A stretch of 64,000 nt of DNA from Streptomyces paludis. GTDB lineage: Bacteria > Actinomycetota > Actinomycetes > Streptomycetales > Streptomycetaceae. The stretch spans positions 3,844,001 through 3,908,000 of the forward strand of contig NZ_CP031194.1 in NCBI RefSeq assembly GCF_003344965.1, written 5' to 3'. The notes under the pieces are model-generated. The model searched no databases and was not told where the DNA came from. It worked only from the letters and a program-made list of their open reading frames with translations. Made by a program: the position numbers and the translations under genes. Shown in pieces: positions 8,589 to 17,746 of this stretch; position 1 is the first letter of the stretch, and every line of letters begins with the position of its first letter.

Positions 8589-8627
8589 GCTCTAGTGAGA
8601 TTGACGTTACTAGAGTTACGCTCTAGT
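8589..8627 (+). promoter_or_regulatory. Palindromic operator between divergent TetR and dehydrogenase genes
   Basis: ACTAGAG-TTACG-CTCTAGT (8609-8627) is a perfect 7-bp inverted repeat ending one base before the TetR ATG. CGCTCTAGT occurs twice as a direct repeat (8589-8597 and 8619-8627), giving two half-sites 30 bp apart. TTGACG (8601-8606) resembles a -35 box. The arrangement fits TetR autorepression plus control of the divergent gene. Confidence 0.65.
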
Positions 8628-8628
8628 C

Positions 8629-9342
8629 ATGACGGACGTCAAGGGAAAACGGGCCCTGAAGGCGCGCGAGACGCGGCGGCGGATGCTGGGCGCCGCGCTC
8701 GGGCTCTTTGTCGAGCGGGGGTACGGCGCGACGACGCTGAAGGACATCGCCGAGCGGGCCGGGGTGGCGGTGCAGACGCTGTACTTCACGTTCGGCAACA
8801 AGCGCGCGCTGCTCAAGGAGCTGGTCGACGTCACCATCGCGGGCGACGACGAGCCGGTCGCGACGATGGACCGGCCCTGGTTCCGCGCGGCCCTCGCCGC
8901 GCCGACGGCGGAGGAACAGCTGCGCCTGCATGTCGCCGGTACGGGCGCGATCCTGGCCCGGGTCGCGCCGCTGCTGGAGGTGGTGTCGGCCGCCGCGGCG
9001 ACGGACGCGGAGGTCGCGGCGGAGTGGCCGCGCGGGTCCTCCGGCCCGGGATCCGGCACCGCCACCGCCGCCGCCGGCCCCGATCCGCGGTTCACCGTGC
9101 AGTCGGCCGCGGCCGGGGCGCTGGTCGGCAAGCCGGGCATCCGGGCGGGGGTCGCGGCGCCGTACGCCGCCGATGTGCTCTACGGGCTGCTCAGCACGGA
9201 GCTGTATCTGCTCCTCACTCGCGACCGGGGGTGGGCGCCGGAGGTGTGGGAGCGGTGGGTGTTCGAGACGTTGCGGGGGCAGCTCTGTGGCGGCGGCGGT
9301 CCGGAGGCTTCGCCCAGCGAAAAGCAGACGTCGGAAATATGA
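8629..9342 (+). CDS. TetR-family transcriptional repressor
   Basis: This 237-residue TetR regulator has an N-terminal HTH (RRRMLGAALGLFVERGYGAT; ERAGVAVQTLYFTFGNKRAL, about residues 14-60). The divergent C-terminal ligand domain contains a Gly/Ser/Thr/Ala-rich insertion (about residues 135-152). No Shine-Dalgarno precedes ATG 8629 and the operator ends at 8627, so the transcript may be leaderless. It probably represses itself and the divergent NAD(P)-binding gene. The ligand is unknown. Confidence 0.9.
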   Translation: MTDVKGKRALKARETRRRMLGAALGLFVERGYGATTLKDIAERAGVAVQTLYFTFGNKRALLKELVDVTIAGDDEPVATMDRPWFRAALAAPTAEEQLRLHVAGTGAILARVAPLLEVVSAAAATDAEVAAEWPRGSSGPGSGTATAAAGPDPRFTVQSAAAGALVGKPGIRAGVAAPYAADVLYGLLSTELYLLLTRDRGWAPEVWERWVFETLRGQLCGGGGPEASPSEKQTSEI

Positions 9343-9392
9343 TGAATATGTTCCATTCTGTCCCTCCCTGACGACGTACCTCGGAGCGCTGC

Positions 9393-10271
9393 ATGACCAG
9401 GCGTCGTCCCCCCAGCAGGCCCGCCATCGAGTCCGCGAGCGCTGACGATCTGCTGACCACCCTCGGCCGGCTCACCGCGCAGGCGCGGGAGCGCGCGGAG
9501 CTTCAGCATGCGCGGGTGGAGCTGGCCGAGGCGCTGCAACGCGAGATGCTCCCCGCCGTGCTCCCGGCGGTGCCCGGACTCCGTACGGCCGCGAAGTACG
9601 CGCCCGCGCGCGTCGGGCTGGACATCGGCGGCGACTGGTACGACGGCTTCGCCCTGCCGGACGGCGCCCTGGCGTTCTGCGTGGGCGATGTGCAGGGGCA
9701 CGATGTCGAGGCCGCCGCGACGATGGGCCAGGTACGGATCGGGCTGCGGGCGGTGGCGGCCACGGCCGGCGGCTGGGGGACGAGCGGCGGCACGGCCCCG
9801 AGCGTCGATCCCGGGCTGGTGCTCAGCCGGGCGAACGACGTGCTGCTCTCCGTGAACTCCAGCCTCTTCGCGACGTGCAGTTTCCTGCGGTACGACCCGG
9901 CCACCCACGAGCTGGAGAGCGCCCGGGCCGGGCATGTCGCCTCCGTCTGGGCCACGGCCGACGGGCGGTCGGGCGTCGCGGAGGACGCGGGCGGTCTGCC
10001 GCTGGGGATCCAGGAGGGGGAGGCGTATCCGGTGACGCGGCGCCGGCTGACGGTGCCGGGCGCGTTCGTGCTGCTCACGGACGGGGTGGTCGAGGGGCCG
10101 TCCTTCCCGCTGGACGAGGGGCTGACACGGGCGGCCGGGGCGCTGGCGGCGGGGGTACGGGCGGGGGAGGGGCCGGAGGCGCTGGCGGCGCGGGTGATGC
10201 GGGTCGCGGAGCTGACGGGGAACTCGGACGACGCGGCGGTGCTGGTGCTGTGCCACGACGGAGAGGCTTGA
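9393..10271 (+). CDS. PP2C/SpoIIE-type serine phosphatase (RsbU-like)
   Basis: This 292-residue protein is almost entirely a SpoIIE/RsbU phosphatase domain. Motifs seen are LQREMLPAVLPAVPGL, GGDWYDGFALPDGALAFCVG (metal-binding GDWYD), GDVQGHDVEAAATMGQVR and LLTDGVVEG, ending NSDDAAVLVL with the last acidic metal ligands. A short N-terminal coiled-coil-like helix (residues 20-50) precedes it. Such enzymes dephosphorylate anti-anti-sigma factors to free a sigma factor. The N-terminus lacks a sensor domain, but a MASE1 sensor-type membrane protein follows 46 bp downstream. RBS CGGAG precedes ATG 9393. Confidence 0.9.
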   Translation: MTRRRPPSRPAIESASADDLLTTLGRLTAQARERAELQHARVELAEALQREMLPAVLPAVPGLRTAAKYAPARVGLDIGGDWYDGFALPDGALAFCVGDVQGHDVEAAATMGQVRIGLRAVAATAGGWGTSGGTAPSVDPGLVLSRANDVLLSVNSSLFATCSFLRYDPATHELESARAGHVASVWATADGRSGVAEDAGGLPLGIQEGEAYPVTRRRLTVPGAFVLLTDGVVEGPSFPLDEGLTRAAGALAAGVRAGEGPEALAARVMRVAELTGNSDDAAVLVLCHDGEA

Positions 10272-10317
10272 CTGGGGGCCGCGTGTCACGGCGGAGCCGG
10301 GCGGTGGGCGATGTCTG

Positions 10318-11457
10318 ATGGCGGGTGTGGTGCGCAACGAGGAAAACAGCAGCCCAGGAGAGAACCGCGGCCCGGAAGAGAACAGCGGCGGCCCGGAAGA
10401 GAACAGCGGCCGGGAAGAGAACCGCGGCTCAGGAGAGAACCGCGGCTCGGAAAAGCCCGTCCCGTCCGCCCCGTCCGCCCCCTCCGCCCCGCCCAGCCTC
10501 TGGGTGACGGTCGTCCAGAGCGTCTGCGTGGCGGTGGCGTACAACGTGGTCGGGCAGCTGGGGCTGCTGAGGCAGGTGATGACGGACGGATCCACCGCCG
10601 ACGGTGTGATCATCACGCCGCTCTGGCCGCCGACCGGGGTCGCGCTGAGCTGTCTGCTCCTCCTCGGGCTGCGGATCTGGCCGGGCATCACCCTGGGCGT
10701 CTTCCTCAGCATCGTGACGATCGGTCCGTTCCGGGCCACTGATGTCGGCATCCTCGCGGGGAACACCCTCGCTCCCGTCTGCGCGTATCTGCTGCTGCGC
10801 CGCGTGGGCTTCCGTATCGCCCTGGACCGGCTGCGGGACGGGGTGGCGCTGGTGTTCCTGGGCGCGCTGACCGGGATGCTGATCAGCGCGAGCGTGGGTA
10901 CGGCGGTGCTGACGCTCAGTGGCCGGCTGCCCGCGGGCAGCGTCTGGCCGACCTGGTCGGCGTGGTGGACGGGCGACGCGATGGGCGTCCTGGTCGTCAC
11001 ACCGCTGATCCTCGTACTGCGCCGGGCCAGGCTCCCGCTGCCGCGCGACCCCCGGCGCTGGGCGGAGGCGGGCGCGCTGACGGTCACGGCGTTCGTTGTC
11101 GTGCCCGTGGCCACGCGCAGCCCGCTCTGTCTGCTCTTCCTCGTCTTCCCGCTGCTGATCTGGGCCGCTCTGCGCTTCCAGCTCGCCGGCGCGGCGCCGT
11201 GCGCGCTGTACGTCTCCGTACTCGCCATCACGGCGGCGATCGACCGCGTCGGGCCCTTCGCCCACCACAGCTTTGTCGAGGTCATGATCGGCCTCCAGGC
11301 CCTCAACGGCTCCGCCGCGCTGACGGCGCTGCTGCTGGCCGCGATCGTCACCGAGCAGCGCAATATCCGCCACAAGATCGAACAGGCATGCCTCGAACTG
11401 GCCGAGGTGGTCACCCACTTGGCACCACCGCGGCACGGACACCACACGCGCGAGTGA
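10318..11457 (+). CDS. MASE1-domain integral membrane protein
   Basis: This 379-residue protein has about eight hydrophobic segments between residues 60 and 350. Their order and motifs (PLWPPTGVALSCLLLLGLRI; WWTGDAMGVLVVTPLI) identify the MASE1 sensory membrane domain, usually N-terminal in kinases, cyclases or phosphatases. No output domain is attached; a short helical tail ends at residue 379. The 50-residue N-terminus is a degenerate GxEENxG repeat encoded by tandem DNA repeats at 10340-10452. It probably works with the SpoIIE phosphatase encoded just upstream. The exact start is uncertain: ATG 10318 has a poor ribosome-binding site, and GTG 10324 or 10327 are possible. Confidence 0.82.
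   Translation: MAGVVRNEENSSPGENRGPEENSGGPEENSGREENRGSGENRGSEKPVPSAPSAPSAPPSLWVTVVQSVCVAVAYNVVGQLGLLRQVMTDGSTADGVIITPLWPPTGVALSCLLLLGLRIWPGITLGVFLSIVTIGPFRATDVGILAGNTLAPVCAYLLLRRVGFRIALDRLRDGVALVFLGALTGMLISASVGTAVLTLSGRLPAGSVWPTWSAWWTGDAMGVLVVTPLILVLRRARLPLPRDPRRWAEAGALTVTAFVVVPVATRSPLCLLFLVFPLLIWAALRFQLAGAAPCALYVSVLAITAAIDRVGPFAHHSFVEVMIGLQALNGSAALTALLLAAIVTEQRNIRHKIEQACLELAEVVTHLAPPRHGHHTRE
10340..10452 (+). repeat. Minisatellite-like repeat encoding GxEENxG units
   Basis: Five to six degenerate units of about 18-21 bp based on GAAGAGAACAGCGGC / GGAGAGAACCGCGGC lie in frame at the 5' end of the MASE1 gene. They encode a strongly acidic Glu-Asn-rich tail before the first membrane helix. Confidence 0.8.
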
Positions 11458-11542
11458 ATCGCTCGGCAATGGGCCTTGGCGGGACGGTGGTTCGGGCCAT
11501 GATGCGGCCCCTGGGAAGTGAAGGGGTGAGGGGTGTGCGGAG

Positions 11543-11851
11543 ATGGCGTGGATCTGTCCCGGCTGCAATCGGCCCGACGCGATCGCCCACATCGAGAACG
11601 AGGACGGATTGCACCCGTTCCCCTGCCACTTCTGCAACTACTCGGTTCTGGACAGCGGCGGGCGCTCGGCGGTGTGGGCCTCGTACGCGTGCGACCTCAA
11701 GGAGTGCGCGGGAGTCATCCGGGATCTGTACCACTACTCGCCCCGCGCCGGGCTGACGGAGGTGGTGCGGTTGCCGTGCAACGAGTGCGGCTCGGGGAAG
11801 CCGCGCCAGGGGGTGCGCCACGTGCCGAATCCAGGACGGCGAACGAGTTAA
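11543..11851 (+). CDS. Small zinc-ribbon-like hypothetical protein
   Basis: This 102-residue protein starts MAWICPGCNRPDAIAH and carries CPGC (5-8), CHFC (28-31), CDLKEC (50-55) and CNEC (78-81). The four Cys pairs suit one or two structural zinc sites, as in zinc ribbons. GAGGGG at 11528-11533 gives a ribosome-binding site 9 nt before ATG 11543. No catalytic motif is visible, and I do not recognise a named family. It stands alone between the MASE1 gene and the DUF11 surface-protein genes. Confidence 0.65.
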   Translation: MAWICPGCNRPDAIAHIENEDGLHPFPCHFCNYSVLDSGGRSAVWASYACDLKECAGVIRDLYHYSPRAGLTEVVRLPCNECGSGKPRQGVRHVPNPGRRTS

Positions 11852-11923
11852 GCGTGATCGGCTGTTCGGTGGATTGATCGATGAAGATCGTTTTTCATAT
11901 TTACGACACGGCATAACCCCTGC

Positions 11924-13378
11924 ATGTCGTCTCTCTGTGGCTTCAGCCGCGTGGCCGCCGCCGGCGCGCTCGCGCTCACGCTCTGCGGATTCGCCAGTAC
12001 GGGGCCGGGTGCGGAGAGCGGCGCGTCGGTCTCCCCGCTGGCGGAACCGTCGATTCCGGTCTCTGACCAGGCGTCGGGTTCGGGTCCGGCGTCAGGTCCG
12101 GTGTCAGGTTCGGCGCCGGAATCGGCCTCCGTACCGGCATTGCCATCGCCGTCGCCCTTGCCGTCACCCGGCATCTCCGCCGTACCCGCAGCCGGTGCGC
12201 CCGCCGCGCCCGCAGGCGCCGATCTGTCCGTCACCTCGGCCCCGGCTCGCACCGGACCCGCCGCCACCGGCCTCCGTACCGGCCCCGACGACACCTACCG
12301 TTACACCATCACCGTCCACAACCACGGCCCCTCGCAGGCCACCGACGTCAAGGTGACGGACCTGCTGCCCGACTCGCTGGTCTTCGTCTCCGGGCAGCAG
12401 GGGTGCGCCGCGCAGGGGCAGGAGGTGACCTGCGGGCCGCTGGCCACGCTCGGGGTCGGTGACTCGTACTCCTGGGTCATCACGGTCCGGCTGGCCGACG
12501 GCTACGACGGCGACGGCTCCGACATCGTCAACGAGGCCGCCGTCACCGCCACGACCCACGACCCGGTGCCGGACAACAACACCGCCTCCGTCACTGGCCT
12601 GCCCGTGCGGCCCGGCCCGCACGGGGTCGCGGATCTGAAGCTGTTCAAGCGCGCGGAGCTGCCCCCGGGCAAGCGCTTCGTCTCGCCGGGCGACACGTTC
12701 GCCTACGTCATCACCGTACGGAACCTCGGGCCCGGGACGGCTCGCGGCGTACAGGTGACCGATCCGCTGCCGCACGAGCTGCGGTTCGTGTCCTCGCCCG
12801 ACGGGTGCGCGCCGGAGGGCGCACGGACCGGGCAGAAGGTCGTCTGTCCGCTGCTGGACCAGCTGCCGGCCGGCGAGACCGCCGTGTTCCGGATGGTCGT
12901 CCGGGTGCCCGACCACCGGGCGCTGCTGCGCACCGGCGTCCAGCTCGACAACATCGCCTCCGTCACCTCCACGACGAAGGACCCCGACCTCGGCAACAAC
13001 CGGAACCGGCCGGGCACCACGGGCCCCGACGGCGGCCCGCTCTACCTCAAGCCCGGACACGGCGGCGGTACGAGCGGCGGTACGGACAGCGGTGGTACGG
13101 ACGGCGGCGGTCACCACTCCGGCGGTACGAGCGGAGGCACGGACGGCGGCGGTACGGACGGCGGCGGTCACCACTCCGGCGGCTCGCACTCCGGTGGTCA
13201 CAACGGCGGCCACCACGGCGGGCAGCTCCCCGACACCGGCTCCGACGTGCCCTCCTGGCTGATCTGGCTGGCCGCCTCGACCCTGGCCGCCGGTTCCGGG
13301 CTCGTCGTCCTGGCCCGGCGGAACTTCTCCCCGCGCGTCTCCCCGCGTGCCTCCAAGGCGGAGGGGCCCCTCGTATGA
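11924..13378 (+). CDS. DUF11-repeat surface protein with LPDTG sorting signal
   Basis: This 484-residue exported protein has an N-terminal signal peptide (AAAGALALTLCGFASTG), a low-complexity Ser/Pro/Ala stalk (about 30-95) and two DUF11 domains (about 100-225 and 235-365; repeated YxVTVxNxGPxxAxxVxVTD-type core and paired cysteines). A Gly/Thr/Asp/His repeat of GGTDGGGHHSGG type follows (about 380-430). The C-terminus is a sortase signal: LPDTG, a hydrophobic helix (LIWLAASTLAAGSGLVVLA) and a basic tail. It should be covalently anchored to the cell wall, though no sortase gene is in the window. Its stop overlaps the next start by 4 bp (ATGA). Confidence 0.88.
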   Translation: MSSLCGFSRVAAAGALALTLCGFASTGPGAESGASVSPLAEPSIPVSDQASGSGPASGPVSGSAPESASVPALPSPSPLPSPGISAVPAAGAPAAPAGADLSVTSAPARTGPAATGLRTGPDDTYRYTITVHNHGPSQATDVKVTDLLPDSLVFVSGQQGCAAQGQEVTCGPLATLGVGDSYSWVITVRLADGYDGDGSDIVNEAAVTATTHDPVPDNNTASVTGLPVRPGPHGVADLKLFKRAELPPGKRFVSPGDTFAYVITVRNLGPGTARGVQVTDPLPHELRFVSSPDGCAPEGARTGQKVVCPLLDQLPAGETAVFRMVVRVPDHRALLRTGVQLDNIASVTSTTKDPDLGNNRNRPGTTGPDGGPLYLKPGHGGGTSGGTDSGGTDGGGHHSGGTSGGTDGGGTDGGGHHSGGSHSGGHNGGHHGGQLPDTGSDVPSWLIWLAASTLAAGSGLVVLARRNFSPRVSPRASKAEGPLV

Positions 13379-15441
13379 GAATCCCGCTCCTCCGAGCCCT
13401 GCTCGTCGCGCTCTGCGCGACCCTCGCCCTGGGTGCCGCTCCCGCGCCCGTCCCCGCCCACCAGCCCCGCGCCCTCTCCTTCCCCGTCCACGAGACCTTC
13501 GACGCCACCCCCAACCTCGGCACCACCACCGGCAACGCCAGCTATCCCGGCGGCGGCTGGCTGCGCCTCACCAGCGCGGCCACCGGGCAGGCCGGCTCGT
13601 GGGAGATGAACGACTCGTTCTCCACGAACCTCGGCATCGTCGCCGAGTTCACCTACGCCTCCTACGGCGGCTCCGCCTTCGACGGCAAGCGCGGCGACGG
13701 CCTCGCGTTCTTCCTTGCCGACGGTTCCGCCGCCAACGGCACGGGCGCCTCCGGCGGCGGCCTCGGCTACGCCTGCGCCGGATCGGCCAACTCCTGCAAC
13801 CGCAGCGGCGTGCCGGGGGCGTTCCTCGGCATCGGGCTGGACGAGTTCGGCAACTTCTCCTCGCCCGACGTCGGCAACGGCGGCCCCGGCGCCCGCCCCA
13901 ACGCCATCGCCCTGCGCGGCGGCGGCAACGGCACCAGCGGCTACCGGTACGGTACGGCGGTCAACGGCCCCGGCGGTACGGTCGAGACCGGCAGCCGGGC
14001 CAACTACCGCACCGTACGGGTCCAAGTCCTGCCCCGTGGCGGGCGGTTGCTGGTCTCCGTCTGGTCGGACTCCGGGCCCGGCACCGCGCTGACCAAGGTC
14101 ATCAGCGACTACGACGTGTCCGCCATCGCCAATCAGCCCGCCCTGCCCGCCACCCTCAAGGTCGGTTTCTCCGGCAGCACCGGCGGGGCGACCAACATCC
14201 ACGAGATCGGCGATCTCACCATCAATGTCCCGGCCAACCTCTCGATCACCAAGAGCGGTACGGCCACCATCCCGGCGAGCTACGGCCCGGCGACCTACAC
14301 CGTCACCGTCACCAACAGCGACATCAACGACGTCGAGGGCGCCGTCATCCGGGACACCGTCCCGGCGCTCACCGGGGTGACCTGGACCTGCACCGCCACC
14401 ACCGGCAGCGCCTGCCGGCCCGCGTCCGGCAGTGGCAACACCATCAACACGCTCGCCGACCTCAGACGCAACGGCTCGGTCACCTACACTATTCTCGGCA
14501 ACGCGCCCAACCAGCCCGTCACCTTCACCAACACCGCGACCGTGACCGCGCCGGGCAACCGCGTCGACACCGACCCCGCCGACAACACCGCCTCGGTCAC
14601 CACGACGGTCACCGCGCTGGCCGATGTGGCGGTGACCAAGGCGGGCGTCGGCAGCGGGCCCGTACGCCCAGGGGACCAGTTCGACTACCGGATCACCGCC
14701 ACCGACCGGGGCCCCTCGGACACCACCAACGTCCGGGTGACCGACACCCTCCCCGCCGGGCTCACCTTCGTGTCCTCCCCCGACGGCTGTACGGCGTCGG
14801 GCCAGACGGTGACCTGCCCCACCAGGGCTGCTCTGGCGGCCGGGAGTTCGGCCGGCTGGACGATCCGGGTGAAGCTGGACCCCGCGTACACCGGCAACGG
14901 CTCCGACCTCGGCAACAGGGCCGTGGTCAGCCACGACATCACGGACCCCGACACCGCCAACAACACCAGCCCTGCCGCCCCGCCGCCCGGCGGTGTCACC
15001 GCTCCGCAGGCCGATCTGCGGACCACGAAGGTGACCGTGACGAACACCCCGGTGGCACCGGGGGAGTCGTACGAATACACCGTGACCGTCACCAACCAGG
15101 GCCCCTCCGTGGCCCGTCAGGTTCGCGCCACCGATGTGCTGCCGCCGGCCCTCCGGTTCGTCTCGTCCAGCAGCGGGTGTACGGCGGTGACCGCCACCCG
15201 GACCGTGACCTGCGGCCCGGTCGCCACGCTCACCGTGGGCGCGGCCGTGACCTGGACGTTCCGGGTCGCGCTCGACGCGGCGTACAGCGGCGACGGCACG
15301 GACCTGCGGAACACGGCGACCGCCGACGCGGACACGGCGGATCCCGACCGGACCAACAACAGCGGCACGGCCGCGCCGCCCGGCGGGAAGGTCAAGTCCC
15401 CCACCGCCGACCTGGAGTTCGACAAGAAGTCCGCGAGCTGA
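13375..15441 (+). CDS. Secreted lectin-like plus DUF11-repeat protein
   Basis: This 688-residue protein starts at ATG 13375 inside the stop of the previous gene (ATGA). Signal peptide LLRALLVALCATLALGAAPA; then an L-type (legume) lectin-like beta-sandwich (about 35-285) with ASYGGSAFDGKRGDGLAFFL and GAFLGIGLDEFGNFSSP, which are carbohydrate-binding-domain hallmarks. Three to four DUF11 repeats follow, each ending in a GNGSDLGN / GDGTDLRN-type Asp/Asn segment. No sorting signal or membrane helix ends the protein, so it is secreted or non-covalently attached. A role in adhesion or polysaccharide binding is inference. Confidence 0.85.
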   Translation: MRIPLLRALLVALCATLALGAAPAPVPAHQPRALSFPVHETFDATPNLGTTTGNASYPGGGWLRLTSAATGQAGSWEMNDSFSTNLGIVAEFTYASYGGSAFDGKRGDGLAFFLADGSAANGTGASGGGLGYACAGSANSCNRSGVPGAFLGIGLDEFGNFSSPDVGNGGPGARPNAIALRGGGNGTSGYRYGTAVNGPGGTVETGSRANYRTVRVQVLPRGGRLLVSVWSDSGPGTALTKVISDYDVSAIANQPALPATLKVGFSGSTGGATNIHEIGDLTINVPANLSITKSGTATIPASYGPATYTVTVTNSDINDVEGAVIRDTVPALTGVTWTCTATTGSACRPASGSGNTINTLADLRRNGSVTYTILGNAPNQPVTFTNTATVTAPGNRVDTDPADNTASVTTTVTALADVAVTKAGVGSGPVRPGDQFDYRITATDRGPSDTTNVRVTDTLPAGLTFVSSPDGCTASGQTVTCPTRAALAAGSSAGWTIRVKLDPAYTGNGSDLGNRAVVSHDITDPDTANNTSPAAPPPGGVTAPQADLRTTKVTVTNTPVAPGESYEYTVTVTNQGPSVARQVRATDVLPPALRFVSSSSGCTAVTATRTVTCGPVATLTVGAAVTWTFRVALDAAYSGDGTDLRNTATADADTADPDRTNNSGTAAPPGGKVKSPTADLEFDKKSAS

Positions 15442-15546
15442 TGGCCGACCGGCCGACCGGCTCATCGGTTGGCCCGCCGCGCCCACTGACCGGCCGCGCC
15501 CACTGACCGGCCGACCACCTCTCTTGACATGAACGGAATCGATGCG

Positions 15547-17709
15547 ATGAGAAGGACAGCAACCGGTACGCCCCGGCGGCGCGGCGGCTTCGCGCTGTGG
15601 TCCGCGCTGGCCGCGCTCGTGTGCGTGGTGCCGCTGTGGTCGTCCGGAGGGGGCGCCGCCTCGGCGGCCACCGCCGCCGAGCGGTCCGCGCGGCCCTCGA
15701 TGACCTTCGCGGCCCACCACCGCAGCGCCGCCGCCGTGGCCGCCGTACCGCCCGGCGGGACCTTCACATACACCCTCACCGCCAAGAACAACGGCCCCTC
15801 GGTGGCCCGCAATGTGATCGCGAAGGACACCCTGCCCAACGGCATCGAGTTCGTCTCGTCCGTCGACGGCTGCACCGCCTCGGGCCGTACGGTGACCTGC
15901 GGGCCCGAGCCGCAGCTGTCGGTGGGCCAGACCAAGAGCTGGACGATCCTCGTCCGGCTCAGCGCGTCCTACCAGGGCGACGGCTCGGACCTCGGGAACA
16001 CCGTCACCGGCTCCTCCGACGCCACGGACCCGACCCCCGGCAACAACCAGAACCCCACGCCCGTGAAGCCGCCGGGCAGCTTCGAGCCGGTGTCGGACCT
16101 GTCGACCGTGAAGGAGGCGCTGGGTACGGGACCGACGGTCCCCGGCCAGGAGTACGAGTACCGGATCACCACCTCGAACGCCGGCCCCTCGGACGCCCGT
16201 AACGTCAAGGCGACCGACACGCTCCCCGCCGGGCTGACCTATGTCTCGTCGGCCGACCCGTGCACGGCGTCCGGCGGCCGTACGGTCACCTGCGGCCCGC
16301 GCGCGCGGCTGGCGCCGGGGGCGTCCGTGAGCTGGACGTTCCGGGTGAAGCTGAGCGCCGCGTACACCGGTGACGGCACGGATCTGCGGAACACCGCCGC
16401 CTCCACCTCCGACTCGCGCGACCCCAACCCGTCGGACAACACCAGCCCGCCCGTGTCACCGCCCGGCGGTGTCAGCGAGCCGCAGGCCGACCTGTGGACG
16501 GCGAAGGCCACGACGACCAGCACCCCGGTCGCCCCCGGCGAGAACTTCTCGTACGCCGTCACCGTCACCAACGACGGCCCGTCGCGCGCGGTCAACGTCA
16601 AGGCCACCGACGCCCTCCCCAGCCAGCTGCGCTTCGTGTCGTCGGCGGACGGCTGCACGGCCGGCGGTACGGGCGGCGGCGCCACGGTGAGCTGCGGACC
16701 GCAGGCCGTACTGGAGCCCGGCGCCTCCAAGACCTGGACGTTCACGGTGCAGTTGGACCCGAACTACCGGGGCGACGGCTCGGACATCCGCAACACGGCC
16801 ACCTCGTCCTCCGACACCAAGGACCCCAGCCCGAACAACAACACCAGCCCGCCCGTCGGCCCGCCCGGCTCCGCCGTCAACCGCCCCAACGCGGACCTGT
16901 CGGTCACCAAGCAGGCCGTCGGCACCACCCAGCCGGTGCCCGGGACGACGTTCGACTACCGGATCACCGTCAAGAACAACGGTCCCTCGGCGGACGCCTA
17001 CAACGTCACCCTCACCGACGACCTGCCGCAGGGCCTGTCGTACGTGGCGTCCACGCCCGACGGCTGTACGGTCTCGGGCCGCGCGGTCTCCTGCAAGCGC
17101 GCGACCCCGCTCAAGGTGGGCGAGACCACCGAGTACATCCTCACCGTCAAGGTCGACCCGGCGTACGCGGGCGACGGCAGCGACATGAAGAACACCGCCC
17201 GGGTCACCGCCGACAACATCGACCCGAACAGCGACAACGACAGCAATACGGCCGTTCCGCCGGGCGGTGGCATCGCGCCGCCGGCCGCCGACCTGGGGAT
17301 CGTGAAGAAGACCGTCACGGACACCCCGGTCGCCCCGGGCGAGACGTTCGAGTACGCGGTCACGGTCACCAACAACGGCCCGTCGCAGGCCCAGCAGGTA
17401 CGGGTCACGGACGCGCTGCCGGCGGCGCTGAGCTTCGTCTCGTCGGACGACCCGTGTGTCTCGGGCCGTACGGTGGTCTGCGGCCCGCTGGACACACTGG
17501 CGCCGGGCGCGTCCGTGTCGTACGTGTTCAAGGTGAAGCTGGCCGCCGACTACACGGGCGACGGCAGTGACATCGGGAACCGGGCGTCGGTCACCTCCCC
17601 GACGGCCGACCCGAACAGCGGGAACAACACCAGCGCGGTGACGGGCCCGCCGGGCGGCAGGGTGAAGACGCCGACGGCGGACCTGGAGGTGACGAAGGAG
17701 ACGCCGTAG
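15547..17709 (+). CDS. Secreted protein with five DUF11 repeats
   Basis: This protein of about 720 residues has a basic N-terminus and signal helix (RRGGFALWSALAALVCVVPL). It then has five tandem DUF11 domains of about 125 residues each, separated by PPGG linkers. Each repeat carries an Asn-Gly-Pro-Ser turn, a Cys pair and the GDGSD segment likely to bind Ca2+. There is no LPxTG or C-terminal helix. ATG 15547 is preferred (GGAA at 15535-15538) over in-frame ATG 15529, which lacks a ribosome-binding site. The stop at 17709 is followed by a strong bidirectional terminator. It shares domains with the two preceding genes, suggesting one surface structure. Confidence 0.85.
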   Translation: MRRTATGTPRRRGGFALWSALAALVCVVPLWSSGGGAASAATAAERSARPSMTFAAHHRSAAAVAAVPPGGTFTYTLTAKNNGPSVARNVIAKDTLPNGIEFVSSVDGCTASGRTVTCGPEPQLSVGQTKSWTILVRLSASYQGDGSDLGNTVTGSSDATDPTPGNNQNPTPVKPPGSFEPVSDLSTVKEALGTGPTVPGQEYEYRITTSNAGPSDARNVKATDTLPAGLTYVSSADPCTASGGRTVTCGPRARLAPGASVSWTFRVKLSAAYTGDGTDLRNTAASTSDSRDPNPSDNTSPPVSPPGGVSEPQADLWTAKATTTSTPVAPGENFSYAVTVTNDGPSRAVNVKATDALPSQLRFVSSADGCTAGGTGGGATVSCGPQAVLEPGASKTWTFTVQLDPNYRGDGSDIRNTATSSSDTKDPSPNNNTSPPVGPPGSAVNRPNADLSVTKQAVGTTQPVPGTTFDYRITVKNNGPSADAYNVTLTDDLPQGLSYVASTPDGCTVSGRAVSCKRATPLKVGETTEYILTVKVDPAYAGDGSDMKNTARVTADNIDPNSDNDSNTAVPPGGGIAPPAADLGIVKKTVTDTPVAPGETFEYAVTVTNNGPSQAQQVRVTDALPAALSFVSSDDPCVSGRTVVCGPLDTLAPGASVSYVFKVKLAADYTGDGSDIGNRASVTSPTADPNSGNNTSAVTGPPGGRVKTPTADLEVTKETP

Positions 17710-17746
17710 CCGTAGCGGCAGCCGTATCGGTTAACGGTACGAGGGT

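Noticed and set aside
12805..13374. Upstream extension of the lectin/DUF11 ORF
   Set aside because: It is out of frame with, and inside, the preceding DUF11 gene; the ATGA overlap at 13375 and the signal peptide fix the start.
15524..15552. Perfect TTGACA before the third DUF11 gene
   Set aside because: No acceptable -10 box at the right distance; it overlaps the alternative start codon and is probably chance.
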